A stretch of 64,000 bases of DNA from Lichenicoccus sp964242335 (lineage in GTDB: Bacteria; Pseudomonadota; Alphaproteobacteria; Acetobacterales; Acetobacteraceae): assembly GCA_964242335.1 (NCBI GenBank), contig CAXTAY010000004.1:62001-126000 (forward strand). The letters are read 5' to 3'. How positions within the stretch are numbered: position 1 is the first letter of the stretch; every line of letters begins with the position of its first letter. Below are positions 1-13,254 of the stretch, piece after piece. Below the pieces are notes generated by a model. That model made no database searches. It was not told the DNA's origin and worked only from the letters and a program-made list of their open reading frames with translations. The position numbers were made by a program, and so were the translations under genes.

Positions 1-939
1 ATCGACGATATCCTCGCGGTAGCGGATGCGGCCCTCGCGCAGGCCGAGGCCGACCTCGCGCTGGAAATCCGGATACAGCGCCTCGACGAACTCCGTGTTG
101 ATGAAGCCGCGCACGGTCAGGCTCCTGGTCAGGACCGCCCGCATCGTCGCCGGCAGAGTATCCGGCGTCGCGGGATCGCCGCCGTTGTATTGGGCGATCA
201 GGCCGCAGACCGGAACGCGCGCGTAGCTGTTGAGCAGCGGCAGCACCGCCTGCCACACGGCACCTCCGACATTCTCGAAATACACGTCGACGCCGCTCGG
301 GCAGGCCTGCGCGAGCCGGGTCGCGAAATCCGGCGCACGATGGTCGAGCGCCACCTCGAAACCCAGGGTCTCGCGCACGTAGCTGCATTTCTCCGCGCCG
401 CCGGCGATACCCACGGCCCTGGCACCGCGCAGCCGTGCCAGCTGCCCGACCAGCGAGCCGACCGGACCGCTGGCCGCGGCGACCACGACGGTCTTGCCCG
501 GTCGCGGTTTGCCGATGGCGAGCAGGCCGGCGTAGGCGGTGAAGCCGGGCATGCCCAGCACGCCGAGGTTGGCGGTGAGCGGGGCGGCGTCGGGATCCAG
601 ACGCACGACGCCCGCGCCGGACGATATCGCGTGCGAGCGCCAGCCGGTGTGGGCCCGGACGCTGTCGCCGACGGCGAAGCCCGGATGGTTCGAGGCGATC
701 ACCCGGCACAGCGTCTCCCCGGGCATCGCCTGACCGATCTCGACCGGCTTCGCGTACGACCTGGCGTCGCTCATGCGGCCGCGCATGTACGGATCGAGCG
801 ACAGGAACCGGGCCTCGAGCAGGAGCTGGTCCGTGCCGGGCGGCGGCAGTGCGACGGTCTCGAGGCGGAAGTCGGCCGGCGTCGGACGTCCTGCGGGGCG
901 GGCCGCGAGCACGATCTGGCGTGCCGTCGACTGGGTCAC
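1..939 (-). CDS. NADP-dependent oxidoreductase, MDR superfamily (CurA/PTGR-like), 3' end cut
   Basis: Medium-chain dehydrogenase/reductase of the zinc-free group that reduces enones and related carbonyls with NADPH. The frame is open from a GTG at 939 to the window edge (313 codons), so the C-terminus is missing. The N-terminal part has the family motif FLSLDPYMRGRM near residue 40, and the cofactor-binding fold follows with AASGPVGSLVGQLA near residue 150. Further on FENVGG and the GFINTEF segment are typical of prostaglandin-reductase-like members. No Zn-ligand Cys/His set is seen. GTG 939 was chosen because a GAGG precedes it and no better start is visible. The start region overlaps no other gene; the next leftward gene ends at 1004. 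The physiological substrate cannot be told from sequence. Confidence 0.85.
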   Translation of the reverse strand, partial: MTQSTARQIVLAARPAGRPTPADFRLETVALPPPGTDQLLLEARFLSLDPYMRGRMSDARSYAKPVEIGQAMPGETLCRVIASNHPGFAVGDSVRAHTGWRSHAISSGAGVVRLDPDAAPLTANLGVLGMPGFTAYAGLLAIGKPRPGKTVVVAAASGPVGSLVGQLARLRGARAVGIAGGAEKCSYVRETLGFEVALDHRAPDFATRLAQACPSGVDVYFENVGGAVWQAVLPLLNSYARVPVCGLIAQYNGGDPATPDTLPATMRAVLTRSLTVRGFINTEFVEALYPDFQREVGLGLREGRIRYREDIVD

Positions 940-1003
940 TGGCTCGGCCTCGTCCTCGGGGTGACGACGATGCCGCCGTTGCGCGAGCGGGTAAAGCGGC
1001 AAC

Positions 1004-2386
1004 TCAGGGGCGCTCGATGTCGATGCTGCGCTTGCCGAAGAAGTGCATCATGCCGTGCGCGTACCAGGCATCCGCCGCCGGCTCGCTGTAGCGGCCGGCG
1101 GGGATGTCCTGGTCGCCGGCGATCGCCGCGGTCGGCGGCAGGCGGAAGGTCATCGCCTGGATCGTCGGGTCGCGTCCGGCCCGCCAGTTGGCGCGGTTGC
1201 TGGCGCCGATGGCGTGCATCAGCCGGAAGTCGCCGGCGATGGCGCCCAGGCGCGGAGCGAGGCCGAGCAGGCAGGCCGCGGCCAGGGCGGGAGGGCCGAG
1301 CCGCGACAGCGCCGCACGCGCCGGCCAGCGCGTCGACGCGACCGCCAGCGCCACCAGCCCCAGCACCACCCAGCCCTGTCGCAGGGTGTCGTGGCGCTGG
1401 CAGCACGGCACGCCGAACTGGAACAGCCCGGCGGCGATGGTGGCGGAGGCACCCAGCATCAGGGCGCCGGCGAAGATCGCCAGGGTCCGTGGCGCACCCG
1501 CCGATGGCAGCGCGCGGCTCCAGCACCAGCGCACGCCGAAGAGGAAGAGCAGCCTGGACGGCCAGGCCGGCCGGATATCGTCGAGCAGCGCACGCGGCAC
1601 CGGCCGCAGGCTTCGCATCAGGTGGCGCAGGGGTGGTGCGTGCACCACCGCCTCGGGCGAGACCAGCCGGTGATGCGCGAGCGTCCAGAACACGAAGCCG
1701 GTGACCAGCAGGGGCGGCAGCAGCAGCGGTGCGTGTCGCCGTTGCGGCCCCGCCACCGCGAGGCCCAGTGCGAGGGGTGCCGCGGCCATCGCACCGGATT
1801 CGCTGCTGGCCGCGCAGGCGGTGAGGGCCGCGGACAGGGCGACCATGCCGGACCGGCTGCCGGTGCGGCCATCGATGATCAGGAACAGTGCGAGGGTGGT
1901 GGCGGCCAGCGTGGTCAGGTAGGCGACCGCGCCGGCGGGCCAGTAGAACATCTCCGCGACCGGATGGCCGAGCAGGAACATGCACAGGGTGGCGAGGCCG
2001 ATCAGCACCCGCGGGCCCGGCGCGGCCCGCCGGGCGGAGGCCAGCGTCGCTGCGAGCAGCAACGTCCACAGCACCGCGAGGAACGGCACGGTGAGGGGCT
2101 GCCGCAGTGCCGCGGCGGCGCGACAGAACGCGTAGTACAGCAGCTCCGACAGCGGGCGCGGGCTCCAGCCGGTGATCCGCGTCTGCCACAGGAAGCGCAA
2201 CTTGCCCTCGCGGGCATAGCCGGCACAGAAGAACTCGTCCCCCTGCCAGTGGCCCTCCGGCAGCAGGGCGGCGTGCAGGCAGAGCACCGCGAGCGTCACG
2301 CCGAGCGCCGGTGGGATGCCGCTCGCGAGGCTGCCGAGTCGCGCTCCGAGTCGCGCGGCAAGTGGGGCGAGGCGTGGGTCCGTCAT
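1004..2386 (-). CDS. Polytopic membrane protein, possible GT-C-type glycosyltransferase
   Basis: A 460-residue integral membrane protein of unknown function. After a first hydrophobic helix there is a short loop with QGDEFF, then SPRPLSELLYYAF, then many Leu/Ala-rich helices (about ten by eye) with few charges, and a short polar tail. An acidic pair in the first extracytoplasmic loop is the usual place of the catalytic residue in GT-C glycosyltransferases, and the layout resembles DUF6056-type putative glucosyltransferases; this is inference. The ATG at 2386 begins just before the first helix; the frame stays open far upstream only because it is antisense to dnaE. It is divergent from dnaE across 57 bp. 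Confidence 0.6.
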   Translation of the reverse strand: MTDPRLAPLAARLGARLGSLASGIPPALGVTLAVLCLHAALLPEGHWQGDEFFCAGYAREGKLRFLWQTRITGWSPRPLSELLYYAFCRAAAALRQPLTVPFLAVLWTLLLAATLASARRAAPGPRVLIGLATLCMFLLGHPVAEMFYWPAGAVAYLTTLAATTLALFLIIDGRTGSRSGMVALSAALTACAASSESGAMAAAPLALGLAVAGPQRRHAPLLLPPLLVTGFVFWTLAHHRLVSPEAVVHAPPLRHLMRSLRPVPRALLDDIRPAWPSRLLFLFGVRWCWSRALPSAGAPRTLAIFAGALMLGASATIAAGLFQFGVPCCQRHDTLRQGWVVLGLVALAVASTRWPARAALSRLGPPALAAACLLGLAPRLGAIAGDFRLMHAIGASNRANWRAGRDPTIQAMTFRLPPTAAIAGDQDIPAGRYSEPAADAWYAHGMMHFFGKRSIDIERP

Positions 2387-2443
2387 GGCTGCCGCTTTTA
2401 CAGCCCGATGGCGATGGCGGGCAGACGGCGCTAGGCTCCTCTG

Positions 2444-5821
<3,378 letters not shown>

Positions 5822-5857
5822 GCCTGGCGCCCGGGCCGGGTAGCGCGCCTCGCGCGG

Positions 5858-7852
5858 TCATCGACACTCGCCGGGGCGGAGGGGGCGCAGGCTCATGTCG
5901 TAGAGCCGGAACGCCAGGTGGCGCGGCTCCGGCGACAGGCCGAGCTCGGCGAGCGAGCGGATCTCGGGTGTGGTGAAGCGGATCAGCACGTCCCCCGACG
6001 GTTGCGGCGGAATGCAGAGCTGAGGCGCGGCGAAGTAGGAGGGCGGTGCGAGTGCAACCGTACTCGGCGGCCCGCCATCGGCGGCGATCGTCACCCTGTG
6101 CACCGGCGCGCCGCCGATTCCGGCCAGGCGAAGCGACAGGACTGCGCCGCTCGCTCGGACGGCGGGGTCGAGATGCAACGCCAGGGCGGAGTCGTGGCTG
6201 GTCGCCCAGGTGCCGTCCGGCTCGGTGGGCTCGAAGCCGGCGATCTCGTAGATCAGGCCGTAGCCGCTCCTGGAGAACGACACGGTGTCGCCGGGGCGCA
6301 GGTCGGAGGCGGCCTCCGCGCGTGGCCCCACGACGACGCCGCGGCAGAACACGGTGTCGATCCAGAACATGCTGGCGGCGCGCAGGCAGGGTGGGGCCAG
6401 GGCGATGCCGTGGATGCTCATCTCGGCGCGGATCTGGTTGTCGACGGGCTGGTCCAGGTTGAGCAGCCAGAGCCGGTCCGCGCTGTCGCGCAGGATGCGG
6501 TCGAGCCGGCGCTGCAGCGCACCGCCGGACTCCATCAGCGTCGAGGTCAGGCCGAAGGCGTGGTCGGGGCGCGGCGGGACGACCACCCAGTACGACAGCG
6601 GCTGCGCGACCAGGCCGTAGGTGGCGTGGGCCGGGATGCCGGCCGGCACCTGCGGCCGCCAGGCCTGCGACCACGGGCGATGGAAATACTCCGCGGGCCT
6701 GGTGGTGGCGACCAGCAGGACGGCGGCGACGGACGTGGCGAGCGGCCAGATGCGGCCCGGCAGGCGGCCCGGCAGGCGGCCGAGGAGCAGGATCGCGAGC
6801 AGGCCGGAGAGGACCTCCAGTGCCGCCGCGTAGCGCTCGATCGGGCACAGCAAGAGCCAGCCGGCCAGCCCGAGCAGGAGGTAGGCGCTCAGGCCGTCGA
6901 CCGGATCGATGCGTCGCGGGTCATCCCGGAACGGCCGGGAGAGCAGGCGGATCAGCGCCAGGCAGCAGGCGAGCGCCAGCCGGGGGTCGCGGATCGGCAT
7001 CTCCCCGGTGGCCGCGGAGCCGCGCGCGAGGGCGAAGGGGATCGCCAGCGCGTGCCGCCAGCCCATGAAGTGGAAGCGCGGATCGCCGAAATCGACCAGG
7101 GCGGCGGCGTGCGAGCGGAACACCGTGTTCAGGAACGGGAACATCGGGCTGCGGTAGCCTCGCCAGAGCGACCAGGCCCAGGCGCCGTCGGACAGCACCG
7201 TGCCGAGCACGATGCCGGCGAGGCACCGCAGGGCGACGCGCGCCGCCGCCGCCAGGCCGGGCTGCCGCAGCGCCGACAGAGCCAGCAGCGGCGGCATCAG
7301 GAACAGGCTGGTCGGCTTCATGCCGATGGCGAGCCCGGTCAGCAGGCCGGCGAGCAGCGGGCCGCTCCGCGATCCGGTGCGCAGGGTCAGCAGGATCGAC
7401 CCGAGCGGCAGGGCGGCGAGGACGAGGTCGGAGAAGCTGGTGCCGAGCTCGCTCAGCGTCACCGGGCCGGTGATCGCGGCCAGCGTCGCGGCCGCGGCCG
7501 CGAGTGGCCGACGGTCCAGGGTGCGGGCGATCGACCAGGCGAGTGCGAGGCAGACCGCCTGCATGGCGGCGACCAGCAACCCCGCCGCGAGCGGCGGCAG
7601 CAGGCGTTGCAGGGCGTAGACCGGCAGGTAGGGCAGCGGGTTGAGGAAGCTCTGCGGGCCGCCGGGGGCGACATCGCGCGCGTTGCGGTGGTGCAGCAGG
7701 GCGAACGGGTCGTACTGGTGGTAGTTCTGCAGGTCCCAGTTGACGTCCTGGCCGCGCCAGAGGGTCCAGCCCAGTGCGGCGAGCAGGATCAGCAGCCAGG
7801 CCACCAGGTCGGGCAGGCGGCGCGTCGACGGCCCGCGTCCGGTCGGGGTCAT
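5858..7852 (-). CDS. Large membrane protein, putative GT-C-like glycosyltransferase
   Basis: 664 residues: one helix, a loop with GQDVNWDLQNYHQYDPF, about ten further hydrophobic helices up to roughly residue 390, then a soluble beta-rich domain of about 260 residues. The acidic loop after helix 1 is where GT-C enzymes place their catalytic Asp, so transfer of a sugar from a lipid-linked donor is plausible but not shown. The ATG at 7852 overlaps the stop of the upstream AlgJ-like gene as ATGA, so the two are translationally coupled; a second in-frame ATG at 7882 lies inside that gene. The coupling ties it to the O-acetylation cassette at 7849-10428. Confidence 0.6.
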   Translation of the reverse strand: MTPTGRGPSTRRLPDLVAWLLILLAALGWTLWRGQDVNWDLQNYHQYDPFALLHHRNARDVAPGGPQSFLNPLPYLPVYALQRLLPPLAAGLLVAAMQAVCLALAWSIARTLDRRPLAAAAATLAAITGPVTLSELGTSFSDLVLAALPLGSILLTLRTGSRSGPLLAGLLTGLAIGMKPTSLFLMPPLLALSALRQPGLAAAARVALRCLAGIVLGTVLSDGAWAWSLWRGYRSPMFPFLNTVFRSHAAALVDFGDPRFHFMGWRHALAIPFALARGSAATGEMPIRDPRLALACCLALIRLLSRPFRDDPRRIDPVDGLSAYLLLGLAGWLLLCPIERYAAALEVLSGLLAILLLGRLPGRLPGRIWPLATSVAAVLLVATTRPAEYFHRPWSQAWRPQVPAGIPAHATYGLVAQPLSYWVVVPPRPDHAFGLTSTLMESGGALQRRLDRILRDSADRLWLLNLDQPVDNQIRAEMSIHGIALAPPCLRAASMFWIDTVFCRGVVVGPRAEAASDLRPGDTVSFSRSGYGLIYEIAGFEPTEPDGTWATSHDSALALHLDPAVRASGAVLSLRLAGIGGAPVHRVTIAADGGPPSTVALAPPSYFAAPQLCIPPQPSGDVLIRFTTPEIRSLAELGLSPEPRHLAFRLYDMSLRPLRPGECR

Positions 7853-9030
7853 CGCGACGGCGGGCCTGCGGGCTCGCGCCACAGCGCCTGCATGAGCTGC
7901 TGGTTGATGAAGCCCTGGGAGAAATCGTGGAACACGAACAGCAGGTCGTCCGGCCTGAAGCGGTGGAACAGCCGGTCCAGCAGCTCGGCCCGACGCGCCG
8001 GCGACAGGGCCGCGATGTTGTTGACCGCCACGTGCCAGACCTCGCCGTAATAGGCCGAGAACCAGGGTGCGATGGCCTGGCCGAAGCTGTCCGACAGGAT
8101 CAGCAGCTTCGGGCCGGCGCGGTCGTGGCGGGTGAAGCGCGAGACGTCACCGAGGATCGCACCGGAGATACCGAGCTCGTCGATCCGCGTGCTGGCCTCG
8201 ATCCCGGCGGCGGCCAGATCGGGCTCGAAGGTGCGGAACGGCAGCCTCACGCCAGGCAGCAGGTGGGCGATGTCGGAGCTCTTGTCCTGCGCGCGCAGCC
8301 CGAGCGGAGCGCGCTCGGGGCGGCCGAAGCGCAGGGCGACGGCGGCGGCGACCCGGCGCAGCCCGGGGCCGTCCCAGTGGAAGTTGAATTTCGGGTACGG
8401 CGCGTCCGCTCCCTGCAGGCCCTGCATCAGCGACAGCGGGTAGAGCACGCGCGCGCGCAGGTCCGGGCGCCGCGCGGCCAGCGACGAGAGCAGGGCCGGC
8501 AGCACCTCGCGGCCGCCGCCGCAGCGGGCGCGCATCCAGCCGGGCAGGTCGGTGCGATCGATGATGGTCTTGGTCGGCACCAGCAGGTCGATCATGCGCG
8601 GATCGTGCCGCAGGCCAGCGTCGAGGAACCCGGCGAGTGCGTCGGCCATCGCGCGGCTGGCCGCGTCGACGTCGCCGCCGCGGCAGAGGAACAGCAGCAT
8701 CTGCTGCGGGTCGGCGGCGTCGTGCGAGGTCAGGAACAGCGTGCCGTGTCGGCCGAAGGCGATCTGCGGGTTGCCGGACTCGCCGAACAGCGCGAAGTGC
8801 CAGGCGTTGGAGAGCTCGACCAGCGGACGGCGCAGGCCGAAATGGTCGTCGAGCCAGGCGCTGGTGGCGCGCGGCAGGGTCGCGACGCCGGCGAGGCTGG
8901 TCGGCAGGCGCGGCGGCGGCGACAGCACACGGTTCTCCACGCCGCCGCCCGGATCCCCGCCTACGAGCTGGACCAGCATCGGCAGCGAGACCAGCAGGAA
9001 GAAGCCGGCGATGGCAACGAGTCGGCGCAT
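7849..9030 (-). CDS. AlgJ/AlgX-like SGNH-type polysaccharide O-acetyltransferase
   Basis: 393 residues. The N-terminus is a membrane anchor or signal sequence (VAIAGFFLLVSLPMLVQLV). The mature part has the AlgX/AlgJ features: ENRVL soon after the anchor, a DDHFGLRRPLVELSNAW stretch, and LILSDSFGQAIAPW with the nucleophile Ser of the SGNH family. Such proteins work in the periplasm, taking acetyl groups delivered by an AlgI-type membrane acyltransferase and placing them on an exopolysaccharide. The next gene upstream (stop at 9034) is that AlgI homologue, only 3 bp away, and the downstream gene overlaps by 4 bp. The glycan target is unknown; no alginate genes are present. Confidence 0.8.
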   Translation of the reverse strand: MRRLVAIAGFFLLVSLPMLVQLVGGDPGGGVENRVLSPPPRLPTSLAGVATLPRATSAWLDDHFGLRRPLVELSNAWHFALFGESGNPQIAFGRHGTLFLTSHDAADPQQMLLFLCRGGDVDAASRAMADALAGFLDAGLRHDPRMIDLLVPTKTIIDRTDLPGWMRARCGGGREVLPALLSSLAARRPDLRARVLYPLSLMQGLQGADAPYPKFNFHWDGPGLRRVAAAVALRFGRPERAPLGLRAQDKSSDIAHLLPGVRLPFRTFEPDLAAAGIEASTRIDELGISGAILGDVSRFTRHDRAGPKLLILSDSFGQAIAPWFSAYYGEVWHVAVNNIAALSPARRAELLDRLFHRFRPDDLLFVFHDFSQGFINQQLMQALWREPAGPPSR

Positions 9031-9033
9031 GGC

Positions 9034-10428
9034 TCAGAAGCGGAAATAGATGAAGGGCCGGTAGGTCCCGGTGGCGAGGTCGGCGGCACACAGGATCAGC
9101 AGCATCGCCAGCGAGCCGGCGGCGGCGGTCGAGGTCAGCGCCGGCAACGGGCCCGCGTAGGGCAGGCGGTCGCGCAGGCGGGCGCGCAGGCCTTGCCAGG
9201 GCACCGAGATCACGGCGCCGACCGCGAGTGCGGCGAGCACGGAGGCGGGCGCGTACTGGCCGAACCCGGGCTGCGCGGGCGCGCCGGCGCCGGCCATCGC
9301 ACGCATCATCGCGCCGGCGTGCGGGAGGTCGGCGGCGCGGAACAGCACCCAGCCGAACAGCACCGCGAGCAGTGCGTAGCCGTGGCGCAGCGGGCGCCAG
9401 AGGCGAGCCAGCGCGTCGGCCAGGCCCGCGCGTTCCAGCACCAGGAAGCCGCCGTGCCAGGCGCCCCAGAGCACGAAGCTCCAGGCGGCGCCATGCCAGA
9501 GGCCGCAGAGCAGGAACACGATCCAGAGGTTGAGCAGGGTGCGCGCGCGGCCGCGGCGGTTGCCGCCGAGCGGGATGTAGAGGTAGTCGCGGAACCACGA
9601 GGACAGGCTGATGTGCCAGCGACGCCAGAACTCGGTGATCGACTGGCTGACGTAGGGGTGGCGGAAGTTGGTCGGCAGGGTGAGGCCCATCATGCGGGCG
9701 AGCCCGATCGCCATCAGCGAGTAGCCGGCGAAGTCCAGATAGATCTGCAGCATGTAGCAGGCGGCGCCGAACCAGGCGGTGCGCGCGTCGAGCGACTGCG
9801 CGGGCAGGGCGAAGATGGCGTCGGCGGGCCGCGCCAGGGTGTCGGCGAGCAGGGTCTTCTGCGCGAGGCCGATGATCAGCAGGCGGATGCCGGCGCTGAC
9901 GTCGGCCGCGGTCACGCGCCGGTGCGCGATCTCGCCGGCGATGGTCGCGTATCGCACGATCGGGCCGGCGACGAGCTGGGGGAACATCGACAGGTAGACG
10001 GCGAGCTGCAGCGGCGTCGCCGGCCGCGGCACGGTGCGTCGATGGATGTCCATCACGTAGGAGATCGCATGGAAGGTGAAGAAGGAGATGCCGAGCGGCA
10101 GCGCAGGTGCTGCGATCGGCACCCCGAACTGCGAGGCGAGAAAGGAGGCGTACTTGAAGATCGCGAGCAGCAGCAGCTGGGCGCCGATGGTGGCGGCGAG
10201 GACGGCGCGATGCCCCTGGCCGCGGCTGCGGGCGGCGTGGATCGCCTGGCCGCCGCACCAGGCGATGGCGCCGACCAGGCAGAGCAGCCACAGCGAGCGC
10301 GCCTCACCCCAGGCGTAGAAGACCAGGCTGCCGACGAGCAGGACGGCGTTGCGGCAGTGCCACGTCGCGTAGCAGGCGAAGAACAGGGGCAGGAAGTAGA
10401 ACAGGAAGACGATCGAGCTGAACAGCAT
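9034..10428 (-). CDS. MBOAT family O-acyltransferase (AlgI-like)
   Basis: 464 residues, a usual AlgI length. The protein begins MLFSSIVFLFYFLPLFFACY and has about ten membrane helices. Family motifs are visible: FFTFHAISYVMDIHRR, FAGYSLMAIGLARMMG, FWRRWHISLSSWFRDYLYI, and CGLWHGAAWSFVLWG with the catalytic His of membrane-bound O-acyltransferases. It would carry acyl groups, probably acetyl, across the inner membrane for the SGNH partner encoded just downstream. It is the first gene of a three-gene leftward run, with 150 bp separating it from the divergent M16 peptidase gene, where its promoter should lie. Confidence 0.9.
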   Translation of the reverse strand: MLFSSIVFLFYFLPLFFACYATWHCRNAVLLVGSLVFYAWGEARSLWLLCLVGAIAWCGGQAIHAARSRGQGHRAVLAATIGAQLLLLAIFKYASFLASQFGVPIAAPALPLGISFFTFHAISYVMDIHRRTVPRPATPLQLAVYLSMFPQLVAGPIVRYATIAGEIAHRRVTAADVSAGIRLLIIGLAQKTLLADTLARPADAIFALPAQSLDARTAWFGAACYMLQIYLDFAGYSLMAIGLARMMGLTLPTNFRHPYVSQSITEFWRRWHISLSSWFRDYLYIPLGGNRRGRARTLLNLWIVFLLCGLWHGAAWSFVLWGAWHGGFLVLERAGLADALARLWRPLRHGYALLAVLFGWVLFRAADLPHAGAMMRAMAGAGAPAQPGFGQYAPASVLAALAVGAVISVPWQGLRARLRDRLPYAGPLPALTSTAAAGSLAMLLILCAADLATGTYRPFIYFRF

Positions 10429-10578
10429 CGGCCCGGATCAGACGCGGCGCGCGCGGCGCGGTCAACCGCCGGCCGCGGATGAAATCATCGCCATGAAACC
10501 TCACGGCGCCGCCGCGGCTATGTCTGCCGCGGGATGCAGGCCGTAGGATGCGGCGGCTGGACTTCGAGGGTCATGGTG

Positions 10579-13254
10579 ATGCGGCTGGCTGGTCTGATGC
10601 TTGGGGTGGCGCTGGTCGCGTCGGGGCGCGCGGCGGCGGCGCCAGCTACGCACGACGTGCTGCGCGACACGCTCTCCAACGGGCTGCGGGTGGTGATCGT
10701 GCGCGACCGGCTGGCGCCGGTGGTCACGTCGGAGGTCAGCTACCTGGTCGGCTCGAACCAGGCGCCGGACGGGTTCCCCGGCACCGCGCACGCGCTCGAG
10801 CATATGATGTTCCGCGGCAGCGAGGGGCTGGACAAGAACCAGCTGGCGGAGGTCGGCGCGCGGCTCGGCGGCGGCTACAACGCCGAGACCACCGAGACGG
10901 TGACGCAGTACTACTACACCGCGCCGTCCGAGGATCTGTCGGTGATGCTGCGCATCGAGGCGCTGCGCATGCGCGCCCTCAGCCTGCACGCGCAGGACTG
11001 GGAGAAGGAGCGCGGGGCGATCGAGCAGGAGGTGTCGCGCGACCTGTCGAGCCCGTTCTACCTCTATATCTCGCAGGTGCAGGCGGCGATGTTCGCCGGC
11101 ACGCCGTACGCGCACGACGCGCTGGGCACCCGGCCATCGTTCGACAAGACCGAGATCTCGCTGCTGCGCGGCTTCTACGACCGCTGGTACGCGCCCAACA
11201 ACGCGATCCTGGTGATCGCCGGCGACGTCGACCCGCAGGCGGCGCTGGCGCAGGTGCGGACGGCATTCGAGGCGATCCCGCGCAAGCAGCTGCCGGCAAA
11301 GCCGGATTTCGCGCTCGGCGCGGTCGCGTCGAAGACGCTGGCGCTGGGCACCGACTACCCGGTGGGCTTCGCGACGCTGGCCTACCGCATGCCCGGGCTG
11401 CAGGCGCGCGACTTCGCCGCCGCCGACGTGCTGTCGGACGTGCTGACCGACCAGCGCAGCCCGCTCTACGGGCTGGTGACGCAGGGCCGGGCGCTGGTGT
11501 CGGAGTTCGCCTTCCTGCCGAAGGCGGATGTCGGGTTCGGGGTGGCGGTGGCGGCGTTCCCCAAGGGGGGCGACGCGAAGCCGCTGCTCGACCAGATGCG
11601 CGGCATCATGGCGCAGGCGGCGCATGACGGGGTGCCGGCGGAGCTGGTGGAGGCGGCCAAGCGCAAGGAGCGCGCGCAGCTCGCGTTCGCCAACAACAGC
11701 ATCACCGGGCTCGCCAACAGCTGGGCGCGGGCGCTGGCGTTCCAGAACCTGTCCTCGCCTGACGCGATCGACGCCGCCTACGCGGCGGTCACGGTGGCGG
11801 ATGTGAACCGGGTGGCGCGGCTGTGCCTGGATCCGGACCACGCGATCACCGCGGTGCTGACGCCGCGCGAGGCCGGGCACGCGGTGGCGGGGAGCGGCTT
11901 CGGCGGCGCGGAGTCCTTCGCCGCCCCACCGGACAAGCCGGTGACGCTGCCGGACTGGGCGCGGGACGCGCTGCACGAGGCGCGCATCCCGGACGCGGGT
12001 CCGACGCCGGTGGTGAGCATGCTCCCCAACGGCATCAGGCTGATCGTGCGGCCGGTGCGGGTCAGCCGCACGGTCTCGGTGTTCGGCCAGGTGCGCAGCG
12101 ATCCGGACCTGCAGGAGCCGCACGGCAAGGAAGGGGTGTCGCAGGTGGCCGGCGACCTGTTCAGCTACGGCACGACGCATCTGGATCGGCTGGCGTTGCG
12201 CAAGGCGGCCGACGACATCGCCGCCAACCTGGATGTCGGCACACGGTTCTCGCTGCAGGTGCTGACGCCGCAGTTCGAGCGCGGCGTGGCGCTGCTCGCC
12301 GACAACGAGCTGCACCCGGCCTTCCCGGAGGCGGCGTTCCCGGTGGTGCGGCAGGAGACGGCGCAGGGGCTGGCCGGGCTGCTGCAGTCTCCGGGCTACC
12401 TGTTCCAGAAGGCGGTGAACAAGGCGATCCTGCCCGACGGCGATCCGAAGCTGCGGCAGGCGACGCCCGACAGCGTCGAGGCGCTGACGCTGGCGGACGT
12501 GCGAAGCTACTACGACAGCAGTTTCCGGCCCGACCTGACGACGATCGTGGTGATCGGCGACGTGACGCCGGAGCATGCGCGCGACGTGATCACCCGGGCG
12601 TTCGGCGGCTGGAAGGTGGAGGGTGCTGCGCCGCGCGTCGATCTGCCGCCGGTGCCGGCCAGCGCCTCGTCGCGCGCCTACGTGCCGGACGGCAGCGTGC
12701 TGCAGGACAGCGTGGAGCTGGCGGAGACGTTGCCGACCAACGTATCGAACCCGGACCATTTCGTGCTCGACGTCGGCAACGAGATCTTGGGCGGTGGGTT
12801 CTCGTCGCGGCTGTATCGCGACCTGCGGGTGCGCTCGGGCTATGTCTATACGGTCAGCAGCCGCTTCGAGTGGTCGCGCACGCGCGGCGCGTACGCGATC
12901 AGCTACGGCTCGGACGCCGGCAACATCGACAAGGCGAAGGCGCTGGCGCTGCAGGACGTGAGCGACATGCAGGACCACCCGGTGAGCGACAACGAGCTGG
13001 CGCTGGCCAAGGCGTCGCTGCTGCGCAGCCTGCCGCAGCAGCGCGCCAGCACCGACGAGGTGGCGATGGAGGATCTCTACCTGGTGGATCACGGGCTGCC
13101 GCTGGAGCAGCCGCAGATCGCAGCGCGCGCCTACTACGCGGCGACGGCGCAGTCGCTGCAAGCGGCGTTCCGCAAGTGGGTGCGGCCGCACGATCTGGCG
13201 GAGGTCGTCAAGGGACCGCCGGTGGCGGCGACGAAGGTAACGGCGGCGCGATAA
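10579..13254 (+). CDS. Exported M16 family zinc metallopeptidase (two-domain, insulinase/PqqF-like)
   Basis: 891 residues from the ATG at 10579, which has GAGGG eight bases upstream; ATG 10573 is too close to that site. The N-terminus is a signal peptide (MRLAGLMLGVALVASGRAAA), so the enzyme acts in the periplasm. The first M16 domain has the inverted zinc motif H71-A-L-E74-H75 and the downstream acid in EKERGAIEQEVSRD. The second M16 domain starts near residue 470 (VSMLPNGIRLIVRPV) and lacks the zinc motif, as expected for the structural half. Both halves are in one chain, as in insulinase-type enzymes. Substrates are unknown. The low-GC island begins directly after its stop. Confidence 0.9.
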   Translation: MRLAGLMLGVALVASGRAAAAPATHDVLRDTLSNGLRVVIVRDRLAPVVTSEVSYLVGSNQAPDGFPGTAHALEHMMFRGSEGLDKNQLAEVGARLGGGYNAETTETVTQYYYTAPSEDLSVMLRIEALRMRALSLHAQDWEKERGAIEQEVSRDLSSPFYLYISQVQAAMFAGTPYAHDALGTRPSFDKTEISLLRGFYDRWYAPNNAILVIAGDVDPQAALAQVRTAFEAIPRKQLPAKPDFALGAVASKTLALGTDYPVGFATLAYRMPGLQARDFAAADVLSDVLTDQRSPLYGLVTQGRALVSEFAFLPKADVGFGVAVAAFPKGGDAKPLLDQMRGIMAQAAHDGVPAELVEAAKRKERAQLAFANNSITGLANSWARALAFQNLSSPDAIDAAYAAVTVADVNRVARLCLDPDHAITAVLTPREAGHAVAGSGFGGAESFAAPPDKPVTLPDWARDALHEARIPDAGPTPVVSMLPNGIRLIVRPVRVSRTVSVFGQVRSDPDLQEPHGKEGVSQVAGDLFSYGTTHLDRLALRKAADDIAANLDVGTRFSLQVLTPQFERGVALLADNELHPAFPEAAFPVVRQETAQGLAGLLQSPGYLFQKAVNKAILPDGDPKLRQATPDSVEALTLADVRSYYDSSFRPDLTTIVVIGDVTPEHARDVITRAFGGWKVEGAAPRVDLPPVPASASSRAYVPDGSVLQDSVELAETLPTNVSNPDHFVLDVGNEILGGGFSSRLYRDLRVRSGYVYTVSSRFEWSRTRGAYAISYGSDAGNIDKAKALALQDVSDMQDHPVSDNELALAKASLLRSLPQQRASTDEVAMEDLYLVDHGLPLEQPQIAARAYYAATAQSLQAAFRKWVRPHDLAEVVKGPPVAATKVTAAR

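Noticed and set aside
7774..10482. 900-residue open frame on the plus strand opposite the AlgI/AlgJ genes
   Set aside because: Composition artefact: Gly/Ala/Arg/Gln-rich, while the minus strand encodes clear families.
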